Shown here: positions 26,286 to 37,059 of the stretch, one piece after another
How positions within the stretch are numbered: position 1 is the first letter of the stretch
Layout of the letters: every line of letters starts with the position of its first letter
Assembly: GCA_008360955.1 (NCBI GenBank)
Contig: LUCM01001908.1
Coordinates: 1-64,000, forward strand
Direction of reading: 5' to 3'
From: Fasciolopsis buskii
Taxonomy: Eukaryota; Platyhelminthes; Trematoda; Plagiorchiida; Fasciolidae
DNA length: 64,000 bases
Made by a program: the position numbers and the translations under genes
The notes under the pieces: generated by a model
Database searches by the model: none
Told to the model about the DNA's origin: nothing
The model's input: only the letters and a program-made list of their open reading frames with translations

Positions 26286-26494
26286 TCAGAAATCCCTTTT
26301 GTTCATCAGTAAACGATCCACCACCACTGTCTTCGACGAGCAATGAAACTCGACACTTCGAGTGCAGTGAATTCATTAAAGTTAGCAATAGCGACGACGT
26401 TAACATTTTGATAAATTGCCAATCTCATCTTCTAAATATGTATTTTTAAAAGGTAAAATAGGCAGCAACTTACAAAAATGCCGAGCACTGTGAG

Positions 26495-26497
<3 letters not shown>

Positions 26498-26545
<48 letters not shown>
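26498..26545. repeat. (TA)n dinucleotide tract
   Basis: An uninterrupted alternating TA run of 48 bases, the longest simple repeat in the window. Confidence 0.97.
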
Positions 26546-26547
<2 letters not shown>

Positions 26548-28120
26548 AGTGTTCTGTCAGGAAAATACACTTAAAATAGGGTCGCCGTAAATAAGAGAAG
26601 CACCAGGAACGTTAGATATCTTCTATTGTTTCAGAGAAACAGTGAATAACAGAACAGAAATCTACGAAAGAAAAGACGGCAAAATAGATCATGCAGAGGA
26701 CGAATTAATTATATATGTTAAACTATTTCATCTCAACGCATATTGAGCACACTTCTGCAGTGATGACTCTTTGTGGAGAGATCAAAATCTCGAGGGACGA
26801 ATTAAATATGAATCTTTGCCACTACGCTACCGGGCAGGCTCTGAGCGGTTTGTTGGACTTCACGACATGATGTTGCACCTATCCGTCACTGATTTGCACG
26901 GTTACTGTCCGCTATTCTATAAATTGTGAGTTACTTTCAAAGTAATGAATGCCCATCATCATAAATGGGCACATCAAGGTAAATGCAGGAAGATACTTGG
27001 CCATCATCTAAGTGGCTACCAATGTGTGACTCAAGTAATGTTTAACCCTGAAATTACATGCGAAATACGTTAAAATTCTCGAACATTTCCATACAGATCT
27101 TTATGATTTTGAATTGATATTATCTCCTGTCTTAGAGAACCGTAGTCAGTATGATTGATCGGACTCTATGTCTGTTGCCTTCGCGAAGACAGGGAAACGC
27201 TCCATCGAAATGCCGCCGGACGGTTGTCAGTGGGTAGCCGCCTGTTCGTAGGTCTGCTGACTCAGTCATACATAAAAACAACACCAGAAGTTTCGGTTCC
27301 GAGACCGGAAAAGGGAGCGACTGCAAACGATATTTCTCTGGTTCTTGCACTGGTGAACTCCGGTGTGGATCGACGATCGTGACTTGCCACTGATAATGAA
27401 GTTTTGTGATACGCCAATAGGCCCTTTCGTCATGGGACTTTGAGCCTTCCCTTCATTCTGGATGCAAGAGCACTGGTTTTCAAAGAAATAAATTGGGAGC
27501 GGTTGTCATGCCCGCTGTTATCCTTATGGTCCTAACAGTGAATGCTAAGCTTAAATCACTAGGAGGGAGTGTTGACACGAAACAGAAATGGACCAATGTA
27601 ATGCTAACGCCGAGGATTCCTCAGAATGCATGCACATAATGGCATGCACCTCTACAAGTAATCACCAACTCGATATGATCATTCGCTGGGCCTTGCATCC
27701 ACTGCAAGTGTATGCGGAAAAGGCTCATTTCATCCACAGAGACAGAGGTCACTGCTCCAAGGTTTTACTGAAAGGCTAAGCAACAACACAATAAGCACCC
27801 AATAGGCCTCATATACCCATATAACAACTACTTGGTTCTGCCGAAATAGTACTGGAAGACTCAAGAAATGCCACCCCGCGGTTACTAGGCTGCGTCAAAC
27901 TCCAAGTTTGAGACCGACTGCACCGCAACTCTAAAGATCTCAGTCCCCGCTAATAGGGTTGGGTGCATGAGCAAAATTCTGTTCAGAATGTTTACCCACC
28001 AACTTTTCTACAAAGAGAACCGATTGCTGCTACTCGGCATAACCTGCTGCCTGGAAGGGGAAGAAATATTCAAGGGCATTGCGCACTAATCGCACACAGC
28101 GGTCGGGGTTCTGTAGCGGA
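26546..28120. other. No recognised feature
   Basis: Small frames on both strands (for example 27155-27382 and 27588-27779) have no recognisable motif. The sequence separates the solo-LTR-like copy from the Gypsy element. Confidence 0.4.
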
Positions 28121-28128
28121 ACGTGAGT

Positions 28129-28400
28129 TTGTTCCTCCGTATCGCCGGATTAACCGAACGTTGACCACCCAACGCATGCGCCGTTTGCGCGTTGCTCACA
28201 CGCGCTTCGCTCGGACGCTCCTGTTGAAAAACACTCAAACTTCCACCGACTCCGACGGTTTTCTCTCTGTACCGGTCAAATGTCGGGGTTGCCAGTATTG
28301 CAGCTGTACAGGGCCGATCAAGTGTGACGCAGAAGTGGTCACAAATGTTGAGCGCAAGGAAACGTAATATGAGATCCACGTTGGGATATTCGGTTCTAAA
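28129..28400 (+). repeat. 5' LTR-like repeat of the Gypsy element
   Basis: Bases 28147-28345 match 32207-32405 with only a few differences (for example AAAAACACTCAAA against GAAAACACTCCAA). The 3' limit is taken from the alignment to the solo copy at 25965-26285. Exact TG and CA ends cannot be fixed. A reading frame crosses the repeat without stops. Confidence 0.72.
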
Positions 28401-28765
28401 AATTAGTGAGCCCTACATGATCAAATGGTATGGTGAGTTGTTTCTCATTATGATGACGTCCTTTTTGCCTTTTTCACGAGTAAATTTCACCGTTGTTATT
28501 TACCGCGTTTGCGAATTTCCTTGATGTGTTGATTTTTACTGGCTGCGTCTTTCTATCCGTGGTTTTCGACACTTGTTTACGATACTTCTCTCGCTCCCAA
28601 ATACGGTGCCGTGCCCATGGAGCGAAAACCTTCCAATGACCCACCTCTAGGGTCGCTAACTCTATACATACCCTCGTTCACGCCGTCTGATCCTTAATTG
28701 TGGCTTACTTTAGTTGAATCGAAGTGCGAGAACTACATGATATCTATTGATGTCAGTCGATTTAG

Positions 28766-29178
28766 ATGTGTCGCTGCCCATGTTCCGCCAGATTTAACCC
28801 TTCAGACGTCACTGCATCTTCGCCCATTTACCTCGCGTTGAAAGAGGCGGATATATTTCAGACTATACCCAATGAAGAAAAACGCATCCCACAGCCGCTT
28901 CAAGTGATCAAGCTCGGAAATAAGAAGCCCCTAGGGCTACTGCGGAAAATGCGGCGTTTCAGATGCGCAACGTTCGGCGGCGACGCGATGTTAAGAGAGT
29001 TGGGGTTTCACCGGCCCCCACCAGGCCTCCCCCCTTGATTAATGCAGCTCGTAAGTACTCATCAGAGGAGACTGCCGAAATCGCTGATGACATTATATCG
29101 CGAAATAGCCCAGGTGCCTCAACGGTGAATGCTTTTTCATCTGCTAGAGCCGCGTCCTCATCTCGCGGGATGAATTGA
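28766..29178 (+). pseudogene. Gypsy gag remnant
   Basis: Two overlapping frames give a capsid-like region: IYLALKEADIFQTIPNEEKR, then KPLGLLRKMRRF, DAMLRELGFHRPPPGLPPLI and YSSEETAEIADDIISR. The LRxMxxL...LRELxLxRLP pattern and the ADxI ending recall capsid sequences of flatworm Gypsy elements. A frameshift near 28990 separates the halves. A zinc-knuckle-like segment expected next is unrecognisable in 29233-29430. Confidence 0.6.
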
Positions 29179-29439
29179 CAACTATTCTGAAGAGGATCGA
29201 CTCCTCGCTACAGTGGCTAATAGTCGATAGATTTGAATTCAAATTGCGTCCCTGCGAGCGCAATATCCCCTCGTCGAAATGACCCTACCTCTCATCCGCG
29301 GAAGGGTACTGTAGAAACGATAACCGTTTTGGAGAATTGGCAAAAGAATGTGACCTCGGCCGCACATTTCCAGGTAGGAAATAGGTTTCCAGTTGGTGTC
29401 CGCAGCACACGACACCGGGCTAATTATTAATCTTCGCAT

Positions 29440-29530
29440 CATTACAGTCAAGGACTTGACGACTAAGAGGCTATTCCTGTTGGATACACGTGCCGAGGTT
29501 TAAGTAATCCCTCGGGACCCGAGTAAGTTC
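29440..29530 (+). pseudogene. Gypsy aspartic protease remnant
   Basis: Reads TKRLFLLDTRAEV, stop, VIPRDP, matching the usual LVDTGAxVSVIP active-site block. Glycine of the DTG triad is replaced by arginine and a stop follows, so it cannot be active. Confidence 0.6.
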
Positions 29531-29649
29531 ATCGCTGCCCAGGCGGCGACGGCACAGACTGCGAAGGGCACTGATGTCCACAAATAGGGACATTGTTCCC
29601 CTAAATCTTGATCTAGTCCTGGATCGTGAATTTCATTGAATGTATATCG

Positions 29650-30150
29650 CTGCCGACACTCCGTTTCCTTTTTTTGGAAAGGACTTCCTCCACCATTTCC
29701 ACATGCTAGTCGCGCTCTGCACAGAAAAATAGTAGACCATTAGACGTCGTTGGCCGTGGCCGACTCGCGCGCCGACGTCAACTAAATCAGGCCTCAGCAT
29801 GCTTAACCTCCAGTCACTGAACCAGCTGCTTTGCGACTACCCGGGCATACTGCGGCACGTCGACTAATTATGTGCCTGAATCTGGACGATATCCTAGCAG
29901 TTAGTCACTCGAGGGCACAACACTCCGCCCACCCACGTGCTCGTTTCGACTTCCTCAAAAAACACGGCGTAACGATTATTGCTCTAAAATGTAAGCTTGG
30001 AACACCCGGCATCACATTTCTAGGGCATATTGTTTCGCACTCGGGTATAGCTCCCTTGCTAGATAAGATCAAAGCTATACAGGAATAACCTGAGCCTCAT
30101 TCTTATCGGCAGTTACAAAAAGTTGTCGGACTGCTTAACTTCAATTAGGA
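29650..30150 (+). pseudogene. Gypsy reverse transcriptase remnant lacking the core
   Basis: The pre-RT segment FPFFGKDFLHHFHMLV (about 29665-29712) is followed by a LNQLLCDYPGI segment (about 29817-29850), and then directly by the end of the palm and the thumb: NLDDILAVSHSR, FDFLKKHGVTI, and FLGHIVSHSGIAPLLDKIKA (about 30018-30077). The several hundred bases that should code for RT motifs 1-4 are absent. The YxDD box reads NLDD. Confidence 0.72.
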
Positions 30151-30392
30151 TGTATTCCTGTTCGTGCAGTAAAAATTACTCCCTTGCAGACTCTTTACGG
30201 GGAGTTAAGCGTGAATTCGCATTCCACGAGGCTGCCGAACGGGCATTCATTTCCACTAAGGGCGATACCACAAAGATAGCACTACTCACACATCCCGACC
30301 CTGCAGCACCCACATGTCTGATAACCGACGCGTCAAACACTGCAGTCGGAGCTGTAATTCAGCAGTACACCAACGGTTCTTGGATGCTTTGA
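30123..30392 (+). pseudogene. Gypsy RNase H domain remnant
   Basis: The frame reads VKREFAFHEAAERAFISTKG, LLTHPDPAAPTCLITDAS and TAVGAVIQQ. This corresponds to the connection (F.W......AF...K) and the first RNase H strand (L.TDAS..A.GAVL.Q). The second part of the domain continues in shifted frames to about 30560. Confidence 0.72.
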
Positions 30393-30939
30393 GCATTCAA
30401 TTTCAGTTGGCTGCAGCCGGCGGAGTCTGGACACAGCACGCATGGCAAGGAGTTGATCGCCGTCTGACAGGTATTTTGACACTTCTGGTACGCATTAGAA
30501 GGTCGCCCACTTTAGGTATTCACAGGTCACGCGCTGCACGCAGCCTCTGATTGCTACTAGCCGTGCGAGATCCACCACTTAGACATTTTTTAGTTCACTG
30601 CGGACATACAACGTGTACTCTGGGGCAGATAACTCCACCGCTGATGCACTTTCTCGTGTGCACCAAGTGCATTTGTCTTCAACACCGAGCACCGCCCCTG
30701 AGCGATTACACACGCCCAAATTCTGAATGCTTACGTCCAAAAGCTTCGGCGAGACAGCTCCTTAAACGCAGCGGTCGTACCTATCGCAGCGTCACGGTGC
30801 ATACTTCTTTGCGGCTTACCGCGAGGTCGTCCAAGGCCGATGTTGCTAGCAGCTCACCCTAAAACCACATTTCTGGCGCTGCACGACCTCGCCCACTCAG
30901 GGCTGTCCGCTTGGGTGAGGCTGGTGGTTCAAAGTTTCG

Positions 30940-31850
30940 GGTGGTTCAACGTTAAATGTGACGTGCGCCAGTGATCCCGCGACTGCCTCTTATTTCAGAA
31001 AGCGAAAGTCTATAGGCATACCAAAGCTCCGTCCGCTATATTTCCCCAAATCGAGGCACATTTTCACCACATACAAGTTGTTTCCGTAGGCCTTCTTCCA
31101 CCGTCTCACGGTAAAGTCTACATATTCACCTACGAAGATCGCTTTACTTGCTGGCAACAGATCACACCAATTCTCTGCCTTAAGTCAAAGGAGGCCGCGA
31201 AGGCTTTCTCGGAAGGTCTTGGGAGCATGTTTGGTTGCCCCATTGCAGTGGCCATCGATCGTGGCTCAGTTTTCGAAGGGGTATTTTCAAATTTGATTAA
31301 AAATTCTATATAGGCATGTTAGAACAATGGCCTGCCAACCACAATTTAACGATCCAGTAAAATCATTGCACTGGCAAATAAAATTCGCCCCGCGAGCCGG
31401 GGCCAGCCTGCTTCTGAGCGAAATACTACCGCTGGCTCTCGTAAGCCTTCGGAGTTCGATCAAAGAAGAAATGCGCACTCTGCCAAATGAGCTTGTACTT
31501 GATCTCACGGATCGAACCCCATCGAGAATCATGTACTTCAACTACGATGAACACACAAAGTGACTCACGGAAAACAAACGAACGCTTCATGCAAGTCCAC
31601 CGCGGGACCAACGAAATTCGGTGACATTCCAACCGCGATGAGTACGGTAACTTACGTTTTTTGCCTGTTGACAGTTCCCGACAGCCACTGCAACCCCGGT
31701 ATACCGGTCCATTTCTCGTGGTAAAACGTTTTTGAATAACCCTCGCTCATAAAATCCCCTGATACCGAGGCGGCTCGAAAACCATCCTGCCCATCGTCGA
31801 CGTCGTGTACGCACCAGGGGACAAAGAGAACCCGACACTAGTCTTCGACC
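30940..31850 (+). pseudogene. Gypsy integrase remnant
   Basis: The order is CQ-like zinc-finger end (LFQKAKVYRHTKAPSAIF), catalytic core start (HHIQVVSVGLLPPSHGKVYI), DRFTCWQQITPI, FGCPIAVAIDRGSVFEGVF (the second catalytic D region), RSSIKEEMRTLPNELVLDL, and the C-terminal LQPRYTGPFLVVKRF (about 31690-31735) with a V.D.V.....K-type end. The first catalytic aspartate of LDIVGPLP reads VVSVGLLP, so it is lost. Stops occur throughout. Confidence 0.75.
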
Positions 31851-32189
31851 GCGCCTGGCGATGATTCTGGACAAAGATGGGTGCGACGCAGTCAGATCCA
31901 ACACTTGGACCGGCGCAACCCGGGCGGGCAGCTCGGCTGCCGCGGTGTGCGGGGTTGATATTCCGAAAGATCAGGCTATCTGCGTTCACCTACTTATAAT
32001 GTTTTTCAGGTTGTGCCTGGCAAACGGTCACTTCACAAAAACGACACCCACGGCCAATTTTTTTCCGTCGGCGGGCGATGCCAAGACGTACGCCAGTTTC
32101 CGGGATGTTCAATGTGGTCCTGAACGAAGCGATTCACCGAAGGTCTTCTATCGGGACAACCCCTGAAACAAAACATGAACTTGTTTCTC

Positions 32190-32405
32190 CGAATCGCCAG
32201 GTTAACCGAACGTTGACCACCCAACGCATGCGCCGTTTGCGCGTTGCTCACACGCGCTTCGCTCGGACGCTCCTGTTGGAAAACACTCCAACTTCCACCG
32301 ACTCCGACGGTTTTCTCTCTGTACCGGTCAAATGTCGGGGTTGCCAGTATTGCAGCTGTACAGGGCCGATCAAGTGTGACGCAGAAGTGGTCACAAATGT
32401 TAAAC
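32190..32405 (+). repeat. 3' LTR-like repeat of the Gypsy element
   Basis: Nearly identical to 28130-28345; homology is lost at about 32406, earlier than in the 5' copy, so the 3' LTR appears truncated. The frame from 32078 to 32527 runs through it without a stop. Confidence 0.7.
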
Positions 32406-32410
32406 GCAAA

Positions 32411-33550
32411 AAACTAATACGAGAGCAGTGGAAACAGCATGAAATCTACAGTTCCAAAAGCCCGTGGGCGCATCAACGGAATCCCTACTTGTCAAAACTT
32501 GGAATACTGTTTTCAGGAAGCCAATGACCTTTGCATTCAAAAGTACTTTTTCTACGTCCTATTCCAGCGGTAAAGCAGTCTATGGTGCTGCTCACTGCTG
32601 AATGGCGTTTCGAATGATTTGGCCCACGCACGAGGACGGTTGATCGGGGGTGCATTTTCACTCATTCTACGGCACGGCGAGTACCAACAGCCGTGAACCT
32701 GAAAAATATAATAACAATATTATAAGGCCTAAATAAGTATTAGATGGGAAAGATTCGGGCGACGGAGAACTGCGATTCACCATTAAAATGACCAAAATAT
32801 GTGGGATCCGAGATCTTGAAACTTTCGGTGACAGTCGCTTACTGGAATTGACCGCCGCCGGCACGCTTGAAATAAACGCGCTAGTTGGGGGGCAGATGAC
32901 ACCTAAATATGGGTACCGATTGCAGCCTTCGACATGGTAATGACAAGATGGAACTGCAAATCTATTTTTCCATTTCACATCGTGGAATATCCAATTCAGT
33001 TCACCCTGGAAAAACATACATAACTGCTTGTGAATACTAGCTCAGAGCATCATCTGCGTAATCAAAAAAGAACGGAGATAGTGAAAGGTTGGCTACAGAA
33101 TACTAAGCTGGAGAACAATTGTATCCAATAACTGAACGTCACTGCCTGCGGCACTGTGGAACGTCACCTTTTCCTACAACCATTACTTTGGAAGATGTCG
33201 CGGACCCAGGTTCGGTAGTATAAATAAATCCACAGGAGCCAATCCTAAGAATAAAGCTTTCATACCTTTCACTCACCGGCCCAGAAACCAGGGCAATGAC
33301 GCAGAGGCTTTGTGGCCTGTCTGTGGACCTCGTGAATCTTAAGAACCATCCAAAAGTGTGAACTATGCAGAACGAAAATGAAGTTCGTTGACCAGAAGAT
33401 AGTTAACCTAGTGAGGATAAAATGTGCCCCATTCTCTGTTTGTCTAAACCGTCCTCAATCGAAGAGCTTGGAGCATTTTTGGGGCCTGTAAAATTTCATT
33501 GCCCACGCGGCTGAACCCGTGCTTCTAGTAATTATCATAATAGCATTGAT
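32411..33550. other. No recognised feature
   Basis: The 116-codon minus frame at 33017-32667 has no recognisable domain. No repeat ends were seen. Confidence 0.4.
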
Positions 33551-34330
33551 AATGATAAGGTATATTTCTTGATTTTCCAGAGGCATGCACAATGCAAGAC
33601 CAAATTCTTGCAACGATGGTGCAGAAGACACGCGACTAAAGGAAATCAGAAGGAATATGGAGATTTGTGCAACGGTTAATTACTGGGGAAGCAAATTCCC
33701 ATGAAGGATCAGACTGTACAATGTAATACTCAGTGCGCAAGTATGCCAGGCAAAAATTAAATGGGCGTTCTACAAGACTGAGTAAGATTTATGGGACTAT
33801 TTGAAAACAGCGGGCTACAAATCATTTCGCGTTTAGCGTCGCCAAAACTGCCCACCGATGGCCCAAATTGCGGCTGGAGTACAGCGGTGGACGTAAAAAT
33901 ATGGCTGGAATCCCCAGAAGTAACGAAAGATACTTAATGGGGGAAGGTCATGCTCAGAAAGTGAAGATCAATGAGAATCTGATAACTGGACAGAAGTTGG
34001 TCAAGATCAAGCAAGACGTTACGCGAGGTGGATGAACCTTCCGAATTTAACAAGATGAAGGGTCAATGAAATGGGAAGAAGGCGGAAGAGCACTGTTAAG
34101 TCAGTACCACTTCACTGGATAGGTGAGATCAGAGAAGATTTGCAGAGAGGGAATATGGTATTCGCATCCACATGCGGCTGGCGGTAAAATGGATGAAGGG
34201 AGCAATGAAAAAGAGACCGTTTTACGAAGAAGCAAAATCAGTTCTTAAGTATACTAGCCCTGGATATCCTCCGTGCTGTCATTAATGGAAGATTTTGACC
34301 ATAGCTGGCACTAGGGCTAAGGAGGTGGGG
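33551..34330 (+). repeat. Old dispersed repeat, second copy at about 53150-53840
   Basis: Segments align in the same order and orientation with the later copy: AGGCATGCACAATGC.. with AGGCATAAGCAAG.., and AAATCAGTTCTTAAGTATACT...CTCCGTGCTGTCATT with AACCAGTCCTTAAGTTTGCT...CTCCGTGTTGTCATT. Identity is low (roughly 60% by eye). The second copy starts next to a BEL/Pao integrase C-terminus, so this may be a BEL/Pao 3' end. Confidence 0.4.
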
Positions 34331-34413
34331 GAGCGCGTGAAACCCTCCGATGCCGTGGCCGGATTTGTTTTTGCTAAGTCTTAAAGGTCCACCTCGTTAG
34401 GAAATCAGCGGCG

Positions 34414-34600
34414 ATCAGCGGCATTCGTTCCGGTTGAGCGGACGAGTGTTTAGTGCCAGGTCTGGCCGCCAGCGTCCTAGTGGCAGTGAAAAGCTAACAG
34501 ATTTGGGCTTGCCCGTGCCGGGGCGGATTGGACAACAGCGAATGAAATCTGGACGCGGGATCTGAAACATGATAGAGAGAAGTAGTCTGTCTTCGGATCC
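34414..34600 (+). repeat. Left 187-base inverted repeat
   Basis: Pairs with 36873-37059 at coordinates that sum to 71473 all along. A reading frame crosses each arm, which explains the near-identical peptides seen on opposite strands; this is a by-product, not evidence of a gene. Confidence 0.9.
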
Positions 34601-36872
34601 AGATTTGGGCTCTGATGATTCGTGAACCGGGGGCAAACGGAGACATCATCCGACCTAAGTTTGGCTGTATGGATGAAAGACTAGAAGGGCAGCTTCTGAA
34701 CACTGTTCTCAACCAAGGTCTAGTGGTGACGTCCAATCTCAGACTTTAGGCGGGCTCACCATGAATTAAAACAGGCAAAGTGAAAGTTTGAGATTTGTGA
34801 CAGGAGAAAGAAAGTTTAGGTGAGTTGCTCTTAAGCCAATTCATGGAGGTTTCGTTTGGGATGCTTAACACAGATGCTCTAGTTAGCAACAGGAGGGCTC
34901 ATGTGATAAGATGACCGGTTTCATTCTGGCATCTGGAGTAGTATCGGTGTGAGTTTGTTATTAAGCAAGGTGATTCAGCTGCCAAAACGTTGGTAACTAT
35001 TCCGAAGTACCAAGTGATGCTTTTTGGGCCACTTTAACTTTTGTCATGACCAATCCGCTCTGCGCTGCTGATCCACTAAAGGAAACAGGATTGAAATTGG
35101 AAACATACTGGCTGATATTTTGATGATCCATTTCTGCGTTGGTTTACTCTGTTCTTTGATCGAGCTCCATTGCCGGCGGTACAATGGCCACATCATTGCT
35201 GCCGGCGGTCCTGGGGGTTTAGCTGGTAAAAATTGCCACAGGCCAGCAACACGTTGCTTCTATTGCGTAAAAGTTTGTAACTAGACCTGAGATATTAGTA
35301 GCAATTTTAAGGACTGTCGAAGACCCTAATTGCCAAGAGCGGCCTATTCAATGCCTGTTAGTCAGTAGGGATGTTAGGAAGAAATGGAGAGGGTTGATTA
35401 CAGACTGAAGGTGTTAAAAATCAGAGAATGTGGTAACAGCACAGCCCCGTAATAATGTTTTCATGTTGGTGAGACCAAATTGGTAGTGGTTTAGTGGTTA
35501 GTCACCTTAGGCAATGGTAACGGGGGTAGAGCACTAACACGGATAGAGGAGTTCAAATAAATTTCTGGCCTAAAAGTGAAAGAAAACAAAATAAAATCGC
35601 TGAATCTAAATTCCAAAAATCTTAGTTGAGGCTCACAGTAAATGCTTGGTCATAAACTAGAAGTCCAACCCGTTGGCCCCATCTAGTCTATTATTAGCCT
35701 GTCAGGTTAACTGATTGCTGTAACGATAGGACTTCTCCGGCTGGGCCTTAAACTGGGCTAAATTTCTTTCATGATATCAGCAAACTAGGTAGTTTGTTCC
35801 GCAGTCTAGGGCAGATAACTGTGAAAAATTTTTCTCTGGTCGATGGGGAGTCATGGATAATTTTGACAAGTGACATCTGCTACGAAATAGACATGGGGGA
35901 TAAACAGCGTCCCGTGTGGGGTTTTCAAAAGAATGCCCTTTAGTATGATAAAATTAAAAAGGCACGCGAGGTTAAGTTTGACTCAACAATCATAGCAGTA
36001 GAAGTCCAGGAAAGTTGCACCTGGCCCCGTAGCTTACGCAAGGTGGGGAACAAAGAACGCCTCTGGTAAACGGCTTATGCTATTTCACCCAATGTGACTA
36101 AATCAAATTTGCCTGAAGATAATCGACTGGTAATCGAGATGGGGCCAAGAAGGCGCCTTGAATGTGATTAGCCTATCATTGTGTCAGTTCTTTTACCACC
36201 GGTATTTTGGGGTTAGGCTCGCTCATGGAAGCTGAAGGCACAGGGGTCCTGGAGCCCTAAATTATTAATCATGTGTGACACAGAGATAGGTGTGCTAATT
36301 ATAAAGAGGGACTCCGAAGGGAATGGCTTTTATTCTATTAGAAATTCCTGGTCAGCAGAGAAAATTTTAGGCCACCTGGAACGCAAGGTATGAAGAAACT
36401 TCATATTTTCAAAATAAGTGCGAGTCTGGAATTAAATGAGCCAGCTTCAAAAGGGTAGACAATTTTGAATTCATTGGCAAGCAGGATTGCTGTGAAATGA
36501 CGAATAAATTCAAAAATGACGCTGATAAACAGCAACGAAAGAAGAGGACCAACGATGGCACGCTGAACATTTCCAGTGGTGATGGCGCACGGCTAAGAAA
36601 AATAACCCGTAAAATTGTTCATTTTAAAGTGATTAAAAAAGGTAAGATGATATCCAGAGTAGGCATGGGTTTTATTTCATACATGTTATTTAGGGCCAGA
36701 CGTCTGAAACAGGAAAATAAGGCCAAACGCTTTTGACAAATCTAGAGATTATGGGCATTGAGCGGTGAATATCAACATATTAAGAAGCCATTTTTAAGAC
36801 GTCAAGCTGACAAACGAGGCACATCCGGGAAATAAGGAATATTCGCGAGAAGGTGATAAGATTGTGCGTGGT

Positions 36873-37059
36873 GGAACCGAAGACAGACTACTTCTCTCTA
36901 TCATGTTTCAGATCCCGCGTCCAGATTTCATTCGCTCTTGTCCAATCCGCCCCGGCACGGGCAAGCCCAAATCTGTTAGCTTTTCACTGCCGCTAGGACG
37001 CTGGCGGCCAGACCTGGCACTAAACACTCGCCCCCCCAACCGGAACGAATGCCGCTGAT
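36873..37059 (-). repeat. Right 187-base inverted repeat
   Basis: Reverse complement of 34414-34600 with about six differences, three of them clustered near the outer end (a run of seven C at 37030-37037 replaces the left arm's GAGCGGAC complement). Confidence 0.9.

Larger units (their letters stand above)
28121..32410 (+). mobile_element. Degenerate Gypsy-type LTR retrotransposon with a deleted reverse transcriptase core
   Basis: Two near-identical terminal repeats (about 28129-28400 and 32190-32405) enclose, in the order usual for Gypsy, gag, protease, reverse transcriptase, RNase H and integrase remnants on the + strand. The protein pieces resemble the CsRn1-like lineage known from flukes; the lineage call rests on remembered resemblance. 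Nearly every domain carries stops or shifts, the protease has lost its DTG, and most of the RT fingers and palm are missing. At about 4.3 kb it is shorter than an intact element would be. Confidence 0.82.
34414..37059. mobile_element. 2.6 kb unit bounded by 187-base inverted repeats, no transposase seen
   Basis: The arms 34414-34600 and 36873-37059 are reverse complements with about six mismatches and no gap. They face outward with the same terminal ATCAGCGGCATTCG. The 2.3 kb interior has no recognisable transposase, reverse transcriptase or other domain. This could be a non-autonomous DNA transposon with long terminal inverted repeats, or two separate insertions of one short repeat in opposite orientation. 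No target-site duplication is evident by eye. Confidence 0.5.

Noticed and set aside
34415..37058. Nearly identical peptides on opposite strands (34636-34415 minus, 36864-37058 plus) as a duplicated gene
   Set aside because: They are translations of the two 187-base inverted repeat arms; the frame is incidental and short.
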